NCBI GenBank assembly: GCA_964556225.1
Contig: CAZKVJ010000029.1
Coordinates: forward strand, 1 to 31,760
Direction of reading: 5' to 3'
Origin: CAZKVJ01 sp964556225
GTDB taxonomy: Bacteria > Actinomycetota > Acidimicrobiia > Acidimicrobiales > Ilumatobacteraceae
Length of the DNA stretch: 31,760 nt
Made by a program: the position numbers and the translations under genes. The stretch's first letter is position 1, and every line of letters starts with the position of its first letter. The notes beneath the pieces were generated by a model. It saw only the letters and a program-made list of their open reading frames with translations, did no database searches and was not told the origin of the DNA. Below are positions 15,486 through 23,293 of the stretch, piece by piece.

Positions 15486-16606
15486 TGCGAACCCCCCGCC
15501 TGTGGTTCCGACCCCTCGCTGGCCTCCTGGCCGTGTCGTTCGTGCTCGTCGCCTGCGGCGGCGGCGACGACGACAGCGCCGACACCACCGCTGCCGCCAC
15601 CACCACCACTGAGTCGACCGAGGCGCCGACCACCACCCGCAAGGCCACGACCACGACCGAGGAGGCATCCACCACGACGGCGGTGCCCAAGCCGGTCTCG
15701 CCGCTGACCGGGCTCGAGCCCTTCGATCCCACGACGCTCGACCGACCGGCGCTCGTCGTGAAGATCGACAACCACCCCGTGGCCCGCCCGCAGACGGGCC
15801 TGAACCAGGCCGACCTCGTGTTCGAGGAGAACGTCGAGAACCTCACCCGGTTCGCGGTGGTCTTCCAGTCCGCCGACTCCGATCCGGTCGGACCGATCCG
15901 GTCGGGTCGCACGCAGGACATCGACCTGCTCGGCTCGTTGAACCGGCCGCTGTTCGCCTGGAGCGGCGGCAACGGTCGGGTCACCGCGGCGGTGCGGGCG
16001 AGCGACCTCATCGATGTCGGGGCATCGCGCAACTACCAGGCCGGCGGGTACTTCCGCAGCGAGCGCCCAGGTCCGCACGACCTGTACGCCACGACGCCGA
16101 GGCTGTTCGCGCTCGCCCCCGCCGACGCCGCCGCGCCGCCGCCACAGTTCACCTACCGGCCGCTCGGCGAGGACTCCAGCCAGGGGGAGCCCGCCGACGG
16201 GGTGCGCCTCAGCATGGACGGCGTGAAGGTGCAGTGGCTCTGGTCGGCCGACGACGAGCTCTACCTGCGCTGGCAGGACGGCAAGGAGCACATCACACTC
16301 CCCGAGGAGCAGGTGACCTCGGCCAACATCGTGGTGCTGTACGTCGACTATCGGCGCAGCGCCGCCGACGCCGGGAGTCCGGAGGCGGTGACGGTCGGCG
16401 AGGGTGAGGCGTGGGTGTTCACGGACGGGCGCTGGGTGCCCGGCCGCTGGACTCGTCCCGACCGGCTGGTGCCGTTCACGCTCACAGCTGCCGACGGCGA
16501 GGTGATCGAGCTCACCCCCGGCCGGACCTGGGTCGAGCTGGCGGGCAAGGGCGAGGGCGCCGTGATCCCCCAAGGCGCCGACCCCAACTCCGTCCCCTAC
16601 CCCTGA
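15485..16606 (+). CDS. DUF3048 (YerB-like) secreted lipoprotein
   Basis: A 373-residue exported lipoprotein. The lipobox LVAC places the lipidated Cys at residue 24. A Thr/Glu-rich low-complexity linker (about 27-68) follows, as in many actinobacterial lipoproteins. The DUF3048 domain then begins, with PLTGL, PALVVKIDNHPVARPQTGLNQADLVFEE-type core (about 72-115) and the GPIRSGRTQDIDLL segment. The family's biochemical function is unknown. It overlaps the stop codon of the M48-fold gene by one base, implying translation coupling and possibly partnership in the cell envelope. It is followed by a CTCCCT repeat and the 49-bp palindrome. Confidence 0.9.
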   Translation: MRTPRLWFRPLAGLLAVSFVLVACGGGDDDSADTTAAATTTTESTEAPTTTRKATTTTEEASTTTAVPKPVSPLTGLEPFDPTTLDRPALVVKIDNHPVARPQTGLNQADLVFEENVENLTRFAVVFQSADSDPVGPIRSGRTQDIDLLGSLNRPLFAWSGGNGRVTAAVRASDLIDVGASRNYQAGGYFRSERPGPHDLYATTPRLFALAPADAAAPPPQFTYRPLGEDSSQGEPADGVRLSMDGVKVQWLWSADDELYLRWQDGKEHITLPEEQVTSANIVVLYVDYRRSAADAGSPEAVTVGEGEAWVFTDGRWVPGRWTRPDRLVPFTLTAADGEVIELTPGRTWVELAGKGEGAVIPQGADPNSVPYP

Positions 16607-16610
16607 CCTG

Positions 16611-16640
16611 CTCCCTCTCCCTCTCCCTCTCCCTCTCCCT
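16611..16640. repeat. CTCCCT tandem repeat, five copies
   Basis: Five perfect copies of the hexamer CTCCCT directly follow the DUF3048 gene and abut the 49-bp palindrome. The purine-rich strand is the minus strand. Such a tract can vary in length by slippage. It lies outside any likely coding region. Confidence 0.9.
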
Positions 16641-16643
16641 CCC

Positions 16644-16692
16644 GTTCTGGTCCCAGGAAGTAGCGCTCAGCGCTACTTCCTGGGACCAGAAC
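16644..16692. repeat. 49-bp nearly perfect palindrome upstream of pdxS
   Basis: A 24-bp arm (16644-16667) is the exact reverse complement of 16669-16692 around a single central C (16668). The centre contains AGCGCT on both sides. The right half plus centre recurs exactly at 1-31. The palindrome ends 27 nt before the pdxS -10 box. There is no T-run, so it is not a classical terminator. Candidate roles are a REP/MITE-like element, an operator for a dimeric regulator, or a Rho-independent-like end for the DUF3048 transcript. Confidence 0.9.
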
Positions 16693-16719
16693 CGGTGGGG
16701 AGGGCGGCGGGCGCGTCGA

Positions 16720-16725
16720 TACGAT
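16720..16725 (+). promoter_or_regulatory. Probable -10 box of pdxS (leaderless)
   Basis: TACGAT ends 6 nt before the ATG at 16732, the spacing expected for transcription starting at the start codon. It lies just downstream of the 49-bp palindrome. Confidence 0.6.
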
Positions 16726-16731
16726 GGGGAT

Positions 16732-17634
16732 ATGACCGAGCAGGCCTCCCGCACCGGCCGCGCCACCGGCACGTTCCAGGTGAAGCGCGGCCTCGCCGAG
16801 ATGATGAAGGGCGGCGTCATCATGGACGTCGTCACGGCGGACCACGCCAAGATCGCCGAGGACGCCGGCGCCTGCGCCGTCATGGCGCTCGAACGTGTGC
16901 CCGCCGACATCCGCCGCGACGGCGGCGTCGCCCGCATGAGCGATCCGGAGCTCATCGAGGCGATCAAGGTCGCCGTGAGCATCCCGGTCATGGCCAAGGC
17001 CCGCATCGGCCACTTCGTCGAGGCGCAGATCCTCGAGGCGCTCGGCGTCGACTACGTCGACGAGTCCGAGGTGCTCACCCCGGCCGACGAGGCACACCAC
17101 ATCGACAAGTGGGCCTTCACCGTGCCGTTCGTGTGCGGTGCCACCAACCTGGGTGAGGCGCTGCGGCGCATCAGCGAGGGCGCGGCGATGATCCGCTCGA
17201 AGGGTGAGGCCGGCACCGGCAACATCGTCGAGGCGGTGCGCCACCTGCGCTCCATCGTCGGCGACATCCGCAAGATCACCCAGGCCGACTCGGCGGAGCT
17301 GTTCGCATGGGCCAAGGAGCTCAAGGCGCCGGTGCCGTTGGTGCAAGAGATCGCCGAGACGGGCTGGCTGCCGGTCCCGCTCTTCTGCGCCGGGGGGATC
17401 GCCACCCCGGCCGACGCGGCACTGGCGATGCAACTCGGCGCCGAGGCGGTGTTCGTCGGCTCGGGCATCTTCAAGAGCGACCAACCCGAGCGCCGGGCGA
17501 AGGCCATCGTCGAGGCCACCACCCACTTCCGCGACGCGCACATCCTGGCGAAGGTCAGCCGGGGCCTCGGGACGCCGATGACCGGCATCAACATGGACCA
17601 GGTCACCGAGCGCTACGCCGAGCGCGGCTGGTGA
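16732..17634 (+). CDS. pdxS: Pyridoxal 5'-phosphate synthase, synthase subunit
   Basis: A 300-residue (beta/alpha)8 enzyme that makes pyridoxal 5'-phosphate from ribose 5-phosphate, glyceraldehyde 3-phosphate and ammonia supplied by PdxT. The conserved segments are clear: GGVIMDVV with the catalytic Asp, VMAKARIGHF with the Schiff-base Lys, the second Lys in RSKGEAGTG, and GGIATPADAALAMQLGAEAVFVGSGIFKS forming the phosphate-binding end. The length is typical. The ATG at 16732 matches the family N-terminus (TGRATGTFQVKRGLAEM) and sits behind a -10 box. It is followed by pdxT after 52 bp. Confidence 0.98.
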   Translation: MTEQASRTGRATGTFQVKRGLAEMMKGGVIMDVVTADHAKIAEDAGACAVMALERVPADIRRDGGVARMSDPELIEAIKVAVSIPVMAKARIGHFVEAQILEALGVDYVDESEVLTPADEAHHIDKWAFTVPFVCGATNLGEALRRISEGAAMIRSKGEAGTGNIVEAVRHLRSIVGDIRKITQADSAELFAWAKELKAPVPLVQEIAETGWLPVPLFCAGGIATPADAALAMQLGAEAVFVGSGIFKSDQPERRAKAIVEATTHFRDAHILAKVSRGLGTPMTGINMDQVTERYAERGW

Positions 17635-17648
17635 TGGTGCCGCGTCGC

Positions 17649-17654
17649 TAGCCT
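17649..17654 (+). promoter_or_regulatory. Probable -10 box ahead of pdxT
   Basis: TAGCCT ends 7 nt before a GTG at 17662 that is out of frame with pdxT. Transcription starting there would give a leader of about 25 nt ending in GGAGG (17675-17679), 7 nt before the pdxT GTG at 17687. pdxT thus seems to have its own promoter besides pdxS read-through. Confidence 0.45.
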
Positions 17655-17686
17655 GTCCGCCGTGCACGGACGTCGGAGGCCCCCAG

Positions 17687-18271
17687 GTGGGCCAGCACCC
17701 GTCCCCGCTGGTGGGCGTGCTGGCCTTGCAGGGCGCGTTCGCCGCGCACGAGCAAGCGCTCGCTGACGCCGGCGCCCGCAGCCGCCAGGTCCGCACCCCG
17801 AGCGACCTGGCCGGTCTCGATGCCCTCGTGCTGCCCGGCGGCGAGTCCACCACCATGTCGCGCCTGCTCACCACGAGCGGGCTGTTCGACGAGGTCAAGG
17901 CCCGGCTCTCGGACGGGCTTCCCACGTTCGGGACCTGCGCCGGAATGATCCTGCTCGCCACCGATGTCCTCGACGGCCGGCCCGACCAGCGCAGCTTCGG
18001 CGCCATCGATCTCGTCGTGCGCCGCAACGGCTACGGCCGCCAGGTCGACAGCTTCGAGGCCGACCTCGACGTCGACGGGCTGGACCGGCCGTTCCACGCC
18101 GTGTTCATCCGTGCACCGCTCGTCGTCGAGGCCGGACCCGGTGTCCGGGTCCTCGCCCGTCACGAGGGTGTGCCGGTGCTCGTCCGTCAGGGCCACGTCA
18201 CCGTGGCCGCCTTCCACCCCGAGCTGACCGGCGACGGCCGGCTCCACGCGCAGTTCCTCCAGGAGGTCTGA
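17687..18271 (+). CDS. pdxT: Pyridoxal 5'-phosphate synthase, glutaminase subunit
   Basis: A 194-residue class I glutamine amidotransferase that hydrolyses glutamine and channels ammonia to PdxS. It shows VGVLALQGAFAAH at the N-terminus, the LPGGESTT motif, the nucleophile Cys in GTCAGMIL, and the His-Glu pair in AFHPELTGD, so the catalytic triad is complete. The GTG at 17687 has a strong GGAGG 7 nt upstream. It lies directly after pdxS and ends 4 nt before yebC, so pdxT and yebC share a transcript. The length is normal. Confidence 0.97.
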   Translation: MGQHPSPLVGVLALQGAFAAHEQALADAGARSRQVRTPSDLAGLDALVLPGGESTTMSRLLTTSGLFDEVKARLSDGLPTFGTCAGMILLATDVLDGRPDQRSFGAIDLVVRRNGYGRQVDSFEADLDVDGLDRPFHAVFIRAPLVVEAGPGVRVLARHEGVPVLVRQGHVTVAAFHPELTGDGRLHAQFLQEV

Positions 18272-18275
18272 ACCG

Positions 18276-19022
18276 ATGTCCGGCCATTCCAAGTGGGCCA
18301 CGATCAAGCACAAGAAGGGCGCCGCCGACAAGGCGCGCGGCAAGCTCTTCAACAAGATCGCTCGCCAGCTCGAGGTGGCGGCGCGCGAGGGGGGTGGCGA
18401 CCCCGCCTCGAACGCCACGCTGCGCACCGTGGTGCAGAAGGCCAAGGCAGCGCAGATGACCAACGACGCCATCGAACGGGCGATCAAACGGGGTACGGGC
18501 GAGAGCGACGGCGGCACCTACGAGTCGATCACCTACGAGGGGTACGCGCCGGGCGGGGTGGCGATGCTCATCGACGTGCTCACGGACAACCGCAACCGCA
18601 CCGGCTCCGACGTCCGGGGGATCTTCACCAAGCTGGGTGGCAGCATGGCCGAGCCGGGCGCGGTGAGCTGGCAGTTCAGCCGCAAGGGCGTGGTGCTGGT
18701 GTCGAGGTCGGTCCCCGAGGACGACGTGATGCTGGCGGCCCTCGACGCCGGTGCGGAGGACATCAGCGACCAGGGCGACGTCTGGCAGATCACCAGCGAG
18801 CCGAACGTGGTGTACGAAGTGAAGGCTGCGCTCGAGGCCGCCGGCATCGAGGTGCAGTCGGCCGAGAGCACGATGATCTCGTCCGTGACGGTCGCGGTCG
18901 ACGACGTGGACGACGCCCGCAAGATCCTGCGGATCATGGACGCCCTCGAGGACAACGACGACGTCCAGGACGTCTACTCGAACTTCGACATCTCCGACGA
19001 GCTCATGGAGCAGGTGGGCTGA
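18276..19022 (+). CDS. yebC: YebC/TACO1-family protein
   Basis: A 248-residue member of the YebC/PmpR family. The N-terminal SGHSKWATIKHKKGAADKARGK segment, the AKAAQMTNDAIERAIKRGTGE helix and the EGYAPGGVAML block are hallmarks. Members act as DNA-binding regulators or, for the YebC branch related to TACO1, help translation of difficult (for example proline-rich) stretches. AGGAGG lies 9 nt before the ATG, and the gene follows pdxT by 4 nt. In many actinobacteria ruvC, ruvA and ruvB follow; here the next genes are on the opposite strand and unrelated. Confidence 0.97.
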   Translation: MSGHSKWATIKHKKGAADKARGKLFNKIARQLEVAAREGGGDPASNATLRTVVQKAKAAQMTNDAIERAIKRGTGESDGGTYESITYEGYAPGGVAMLIDVLTDNRNRTGSDVRGIFTKLGGSMAEPGAVSWQFSRKGVVLVSRSVPEDDVMLAALDAGAEDISDQGDVWQITSEPNVVYEVKAALEAAGIEVQSAESTMISSVTVAVDDVDDARKILRIMDALEDNDDVQDVYSNFDISDELMEQVG

Positions 19023-19145
19023 GCCTCCTCGAACCCGTCCCGCAGGTGCCCGAGGATCACCCCGCGGACGGCAGCGACGATGTCGCGACGGGCGTCCGGG
19101 AGCTATGCGAGGTGCTCGGCAACGGTGCGACAGCGCTCTGCACGG
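19023..19145 (-). other. Short intergenic stretch with a possible coding remnant
   Basis: Between yebC and the MFS pseudogene no intact gene is seen. On the minus strand one frame has strongly GC-rich third positions and reads ...TVAEHLA, an in-frame TAG, then LPDARRDIVAAVRGVILGHL..., before running into the antisense of yebC. It may be a scrap of a lost gene or chance. I do not recognise a family. Confidence 0.25.
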
Positions 19146-19838
19146 TCAATTCTCGCGCTGCGTCGCGAGGGGCGGCGACCCCGGCCGGTGCGTCTCGTAC
19201 ATGCGCCCGGCCACGACGAGCCCGCACAGCGCCGTCAGTGCCGCCACCGCGTAGATGGCGGCCGTGATCGACACCAGGTCTGCGACGATGCCGGCCAGCA
19301 GCGCGCCGACCGCGAAGCCGAGGTCGCGCCACAGCCGGTAGATCCCGACCGAGCGGGCCCGCCACAGCGGGTGAGCCACGTCGCCGACCGCCGCGGGAAT
19401 GGCCGGGTACACCATCGCCGTGCCGGCGCCGAGCACGAGCGCCCCCGCCCCGAACCCGGTGGTGGCGGCGATCCGGGCGATGGCAGCCGCCCGGGCCGAG
19501 CGTGGCGTAGGCGAGGCCGAGGAAGAACGGCGCCGGGCGCAGCCCGTGCTGCTGGGCGATGAACCCGGTGGCGAGCGCCGTGAGGGCGACGGCCCCGTAG
19601 CCGGCGGCCTCGTTGAAGCCCATGGCGAGCCCGCGCCGGGCCGGACCTTCGTGATGACCGTCGTGGACCAGGTGCGGCCCTGGTTCACCCCGAGCAGCAG
19701 GTTCGCGACGACGACCCAGCCCCACGTCGGTGCCCACATGATGAGCAGCGGCACTGGCAGCCCGATGAGCCACCCGGCGACGAGCAGCGAGAACTGGGCC
19801 AGGTTCTCCCGCAGACCGAGACGTGGTGGAACGGCCAT
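19146..19838 (-). pseudogene. MFS transporter pseudogene with internal deletions
   Basis: The remains of a major facilitator superfamily permease, normally about 400 residues or more. The N-terminus (RENLAQFSLLV) jumps at about 19770-19790 into a later segment (AGWLIGLPVPLLIMWAPTWGW), missing the first helices. At about 19641-19655 homology moves to another frame (RRGLAMGFNEAAGYGAVAL...YATLG). Near 19489-19505 it returns to the first frame and skips several helices before GAGALVLGAGTAMVYPAIPAA and the terminal YRLWRDLGFAVGALLAG block. The 230-codon frame is open but includes a nonsense middle. It sits 17 nt downstream of the flavoprotein gene and may once have been its transporter partner. 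Sequencing errors could explain single frameshifts but not missing helices. Confidence 0.85.
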
Positions 19839-19855
19839 CCGACCGTCCCCGACGC

Positions 19856-22318
19856 TCAGCCTCGGACCCGCTCGCTGGTCGGGTCGTACATCGGTCGCAG
19901 CGAGACCGTCGCCGGGACCAGCCGGCTGGCCACGTCGACCTCCCAGCGCGTCCCGGCGATGGCGGCGGCGTCGATCGGCTCACCGAGGTCGACCATCGCC
20001 AAGCCAACGGCTCCGCCCAGCGTGTGGCCATAGGACGCCGAGCGCACGTAGCCGACGGGCCGCCCGTCACCGTGGACGACCTCGGCGTGGAACAGCAGCG
20101 GTTCGGGGTCGAGGAGACGGACCTGGACCAGCCGCCGGCTCGGCGGGCCGGCGGCGAGTTGCGCGGCGACGGCGTCGCGGCCCACGAAGCCCCCCGGCTT
20201 GTCGAGTGCCACGGCGAAGCCGAGGCCGGCCTCGATGACGTGATCGGTGGGGTCGATGTCGTGGCCCCAGTCCCGGTAGCCCTTCTCCTGGCGCAGGCTC
20301 GCCAGGGCCTTCAGCCCGGCGTGACGCAACCCGAAGGTCTCGCCGGCTTCCACGATCAGGTCGTGGACGTGGACGGCCTGCTCGGTGGGCACGTACAGCT
20401 CGTAGCCGAGCTCGCCGAGGTAGGTGATGCGCACGCACCGGACACGGGCGTAGCCGATCTCGATCTCTCGGGCAGCGCGGAACGGGAAGGCCTCGTTCGA
20501 GAGGTCGGTGCCGGTCAACGTCTGCAGCACCTCGCGCGACCGAGGGCCCTGGACGTTGAGCTGGGCCAGGCCGGAGGTGATGTCGGTGACGGTGGCCCGG
20601 CGGCCCTCCAAGTGCCGGCGCAGGTGGGTGAGCACGTGACGGTGGGCGGTGTCGCTGGCGACGACGAGGAGCGCGTCCTCGGCCAGCTTGGTGACGGTGA
20701 GGTCGGCCTCGATGCCGCCCGCGTCGTTCAGCCACTGGGTGTAGGTGATCGTGTCGCACGGGCCGTTGACCCGGTTGGCGGAGATCCACTCGAGCACCGG
20801 CCCGGCATCGGGGCCCTGCACGAGGAGCTTCGACATGAACGACATGTCCATCATCACGACGCCCTCTCGCGTCGCACGGTGCTCCGCGGCCCAGTGCTCC
20901 CACCACGCCGGCCGGCCCCACGTCAGCGGCCCCGGGTCCGGGGTGCGGCCGGCGCCGGCGTACCAGTCGGCCCCCTCCCAGCCGCTGACGTCGCGGAACC
21001 ACGCCCCGTGCGCGGCGAGGCGATGGTGCAGCGGCGAGCGCTTGGCGCCTCGAGCCGTCGTGAGCGAGCGGTTCGGGTAGTGGCACTGGTACACCATCCC
21101 GAGCGACTCGACGGTGCGGTGCCGCCGGTAGGCGGCGGTGGCCTGGAACGGCTGCAGCCGGTCGATGTGGATGCCGGTGACGTCCACGTCGGGGCGACCG
21201 TCGACGATCCACTGGGCGACGACGCGCCCGATGCCGCCCCCGGTGAGGATGCCGATCGAGTTCAGCCCGGCGGCCACGAAGTAGCCGCGAAGCTCGGGCG
21301 CCTCGCCGACGATCGGGGCGAGGTCGGGGGTGAAGCTCTCGGGACCGCAGAAGAAGGTTCGGATGCCGGCGTCGAGCGATGCGGGGACGCGCTGCATCGC
21401 CGTCTCCACGTACGGCCCCATGCGGTCCCAGTCGGGGGCGAGCGAGGTGAACGACGCGTCGGGTGGGATCCCCTCGACCCGCCACGGTGCGCAGACCGGC
21501 TCGAACAGCCCGATCATCAGCCCGCCGGTCTCCTCGCGGTAGTAGCCGTACGACGCCGGGTCCTCGATCACCGGCCACGAGCGGTCGACACCCTCGATCG
21601 GCTCGGTTACCAGGTAGTAGTGCTCCGCCGCCTGCAGCGGGACCGTCACGCCGTGGCGCTCGGCGAGCTGGCGGGCCCACATCCCGGCGCAGCTCACGAC
21701 GATCTCCGCCTCGACCGGCCCCTGGTCGGTGAGCACGCCGGTGACCCGACCGTTCGCCGCCGTGACGTCGAGCACGCTCACGCCCTGGACGATCCGCACG
21801 CCCTGCTGGCGGGCTCCGGCGGCGAGGGCCATCGTGACGTCGACGGGGTTCACCCGGCCGTCGCCCGGAACGAGGAAGCCGGCGAGGACGTCGTCGGTGC
21901 GAGCCAGTGGGAAGCGCGACGCGACCTCGGCGGGGGAGATCTCGTGGACGTCCACACCGCAGTGGCGGTTGAAGGCGGCGACCCGGCGGAACTCCTCGAG
22001 TCGGTCCTTCGACGTGGCCAGCTCGATGAACCCGACCGGGGCGAACCCGGTCGCCTGGCCGGTCTCGGCTTCCAGGCGGGCGTAGAGGTCGCGGCTGTAG
22101 CGCCGCAGCGCCGTCGAGGTCTCGCTCGTCGAACCGAACGTGACCATGAGCCCGGCGGCGTGCCAGGTGGTGCCCGAGGTGAGGCGGTCGCGCTCGACCA
22201 GCAGCACGTCACGCCAGCCGAGGTGGGCGAGGTGGTAGGCGACAGAGGTGCCGATGATGCCGCCACCGATCACCACGACCCGAACCCGGTCGGGAAGCGC
22301 GGACATGGGGCGGCTCAT
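19856..22318 (-). CDS. Dimethylglycine/sarcosine-dehydrogenase-like flavoprotein with GcvT domain
   Basis: An 820-residue two-module enzyme. The N-terminal DAO-type FAD oxidoreductase (about 1-400) has the Rossmann motif VVIGGGIIGTSVAYHL and TTWHAAGL, whose His53 corresponds to the residue that covalently binds FAD in dimethylglycine and sarcosine dehydrogenases. A middle FAO-type segment is followed by a GcvT-like tetrahydrofolate-binding module (about 450-815). Family members oxidatively demethylate N-methylated glycines and pass the one-carbon unit to folate. The actual substrate is unknown. ATG at 22318 or 22306 are both possible; TACCGT at 22365-22360 gives a short leader. It is followed by the decayed MFS gene. 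Confidence 0.92.
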   Translation of the reverse strand: MSRPMSALPDRVRVVVIGGGIIGTSVAYHLAHLGWRDVLLVERDRLTSGTTWHAAGLMVTFGSTSETSTALRRYSRDLYARLEAETGQATGFAPVGFIELATSKDRLEEFRRVAAFNRHCGVDVHEISPAEVASRFPLARTDDVLAGFLVPGDGRVNPVDVTMALAAGARQQGVRIVQGVSVLDVTAANGRVTGVLTDQGPVEAEIVVSCAGMWARQLAERHGVTVPLQAAEHYYLVTEPIEGVDRSWPVIEDPASYGYYREETGGLMIGLFEPVCAPWRVEGIPPDASFTSLAPDWDRMGPYVETAMQRVPASLDAGIRTFFCGPESFTPDLAPIVGEAPELRGYFVAAGLNSIGILTGGGIGRVVAQWIVDGRPDVDVTGIHIDRLQPFQATAAYRRHRTVESLGMVYQCHYPNRSLTTARGAKRSPLHHRLAAHGAWFRDVSGWEGADWYAGAGRTPDPGPLTWGRPAWWEHWAAEHRATREGVVMMDMSFMSKLLVQGPDAGPVLEWISANRVNGPCDTITYTQWLNDAGGIEADLTVTKLAEDALLVVASDTAHRHVLTHLRRHLEGRRATVTDITSGLAQLNVQGPRSREVLQTLTGTDLSNEAFPFRAAREIEIGYARVRCVRITYLGELGYELYVPTEQAVHVHDLIVEAGETFGLRHAGLKALASLRQEKGYRDWGHDIDPTDHVIEAGLGFAVALDKPGGFVGRDAVAAQLAAGPPSRRLVQVRLLDPEPLLFHAEVVHGDGRPVGYVRSASYGHTLGGAVGLAMVDLGEPIDAAAIAGTRWEVDVASRLVPATVSLRPMYDPTSERVRG

Positions 22319-22359
22319 GTGGGCCCGGCGGTTTGGAGGAGCGCGTCGTCGATCGCCCG

Positions 22360-22365
22360 ACGGTA
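22360..22365 (-). promoter_or_regulatory. Possible -10 box of the flavoprotein gene
   Basis: TACCGT on the minus strand lies between the tRNA-Gly 3' end and the flavoprotein ATG and would give a leader of about 35 nt. No convincing -35 box or Shine-Dalgarno sequence is seen. Confidence 0.35.
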
Positions 22366-22373
22366 GTGGGGAG

Positions 22374-22447
<74 letters not shown>

Positions 22448-22454
22448 CCCGCCG

Positions 22455-22460
22455 AGGCTA
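22455..22460 (-). promoter_or_regulatory. Probable -10 box of tRNA-Gly
   Basis: TAGCCT on the minus strand lies 10 nt before the tRNA 5' end. It is the same hexamer found before pgsA, pdxT and the 2581 gene. Confidence 0.5.
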
Positions 22461-22489
22461 GCGGCGCCGCCCACCGCCTCACCGTTTGT

Positions 22490-23293
22490 TCAACTTGCCG
22501 GCGTATTTGCCGCCAAGTCGACCAAACGCAGGTGGGCCGGGAGGCGATCGGACCAGCGGACGCGGTCGGCGGTGATTACGACGGGCTCGTAACCGGGGAA
22601 GCGGACCAGCCACTGGGGTGTCTCGACGCCGCTGGCGAGGATCGCGGTGGCCAGGGCGTCGGCGGTGCCGAGCTCGGGGCCGACCACGGTGACGCTGCGC
22701 AACGGGCCGGACTCGCCCCACACGTGCGCGCCGCGCTCGTAGCGAGCGGAGGTGGCGACGGCAGCGTCGGCGACCTCGAGCACGGCCGCCACCGAACGGG
22801 GGTCGTCAGGGTGGCGGACGCCGACGCGCCACGCCGACGAACCGGCCGGGGGGAGGCCGCAGCGAACGTCGCCGCCGGCGTTGATGCAGTACGAGCGCAC
22901 CCCTCGGAGCTGCAGGAGGAGCGCCACCCGGTCGATGCTCCACCCCTTGACGAGGGCGTTGGGATCCAGCGGGCGGTCGGGCCGTCCAGGCGGGCGGTGG
23001 TCGAAGGCGCCTTCCGTCAGCGCCCGGAGTTCGTCGCAGCGCACCAGCACCTCACGCACGTCCGGCGCCGCGTCGTCGGGGTGGAGCTCGCCCCGGCCGA
23101 TCCGGCTGATCTGCGACGTCGGGCGGAACACGCTGAACGTCGCCTCGATGCGGTGGAGCCAGGCGAGCGCCTCGTCGAGCGCGGCGGCGGCCATCGACCG
23201 GTCGATGCATCCGCGCACATCGACGCTGACGACGGTTCCCATCAGGCGCTCCACGCGCCGTACCGGCGCCGCGTGGTGGTCGATGCCCGTCAT
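22490..23293 (-). CDS. apbE: FAD:protein FMN transferase (ApbE)
   Basis: A 267-residue ApbE-family enzyme that transfers FMN from FAD onto a Thr/Ser of target proteins. It shows the N-terminal RLMGTVVSVDV motif, the FSVFRPTSQISRI segment, the DPNALVKGWSIDRV block, the INAGGDV flavin-binding motif and a late ATS segment. It is shorter than secreted lipoprotein ApbEs and has no signal peptide. Its start overlaps the histidine-kinase stop by 4 nt (ATGA). The FMN-binding protein of the same operon carries the acceptor motif SGATYT, making it the obvious substrate. How a protein without a signal peptide reaches an exported target is an open point. Confidence 0.93.
   Translation of the reverse strand: MTGIDHHAAPVRRVERLMGTVVSVDVRGCIDRSMAAAALDEALAWLHRIEATFSVFRPTSQISRIGRGELHPDDAAPDVREVLVRCDELRALTEGAFDHRPPGRPDRPLDPNALVKGWSIDRVALLLQLRGVRSYCINAGGDVRCGLPPAGSSAWRVGVRHPDDPRSVAAVLEVADAAVATSARYERGAHVWGESGPLRSVTVVGPELGTADALATAILASGVETPQWLVRFPGYEPVVITADRVRWSDRLPAHLRLVDLAANTPAS

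Noticed and set aside
16611..16692. CRISPR-like array
   Set aside because: The hexamer repeat has no spacers and the palindrome occurs once here.
19823..22366. 847-codon plus-strand frame opposite the flavoprotein gene
   Set aside because: Antisense shadow; the minus strand encodes an intact FAD/GcvT protein.
22319..22373. Glycine riboswitch before the demethylating flavoprotein gene
   Set aside because: Only about 55 nt lie between the tRNA and the ATG, too short for a glycine aptamer.
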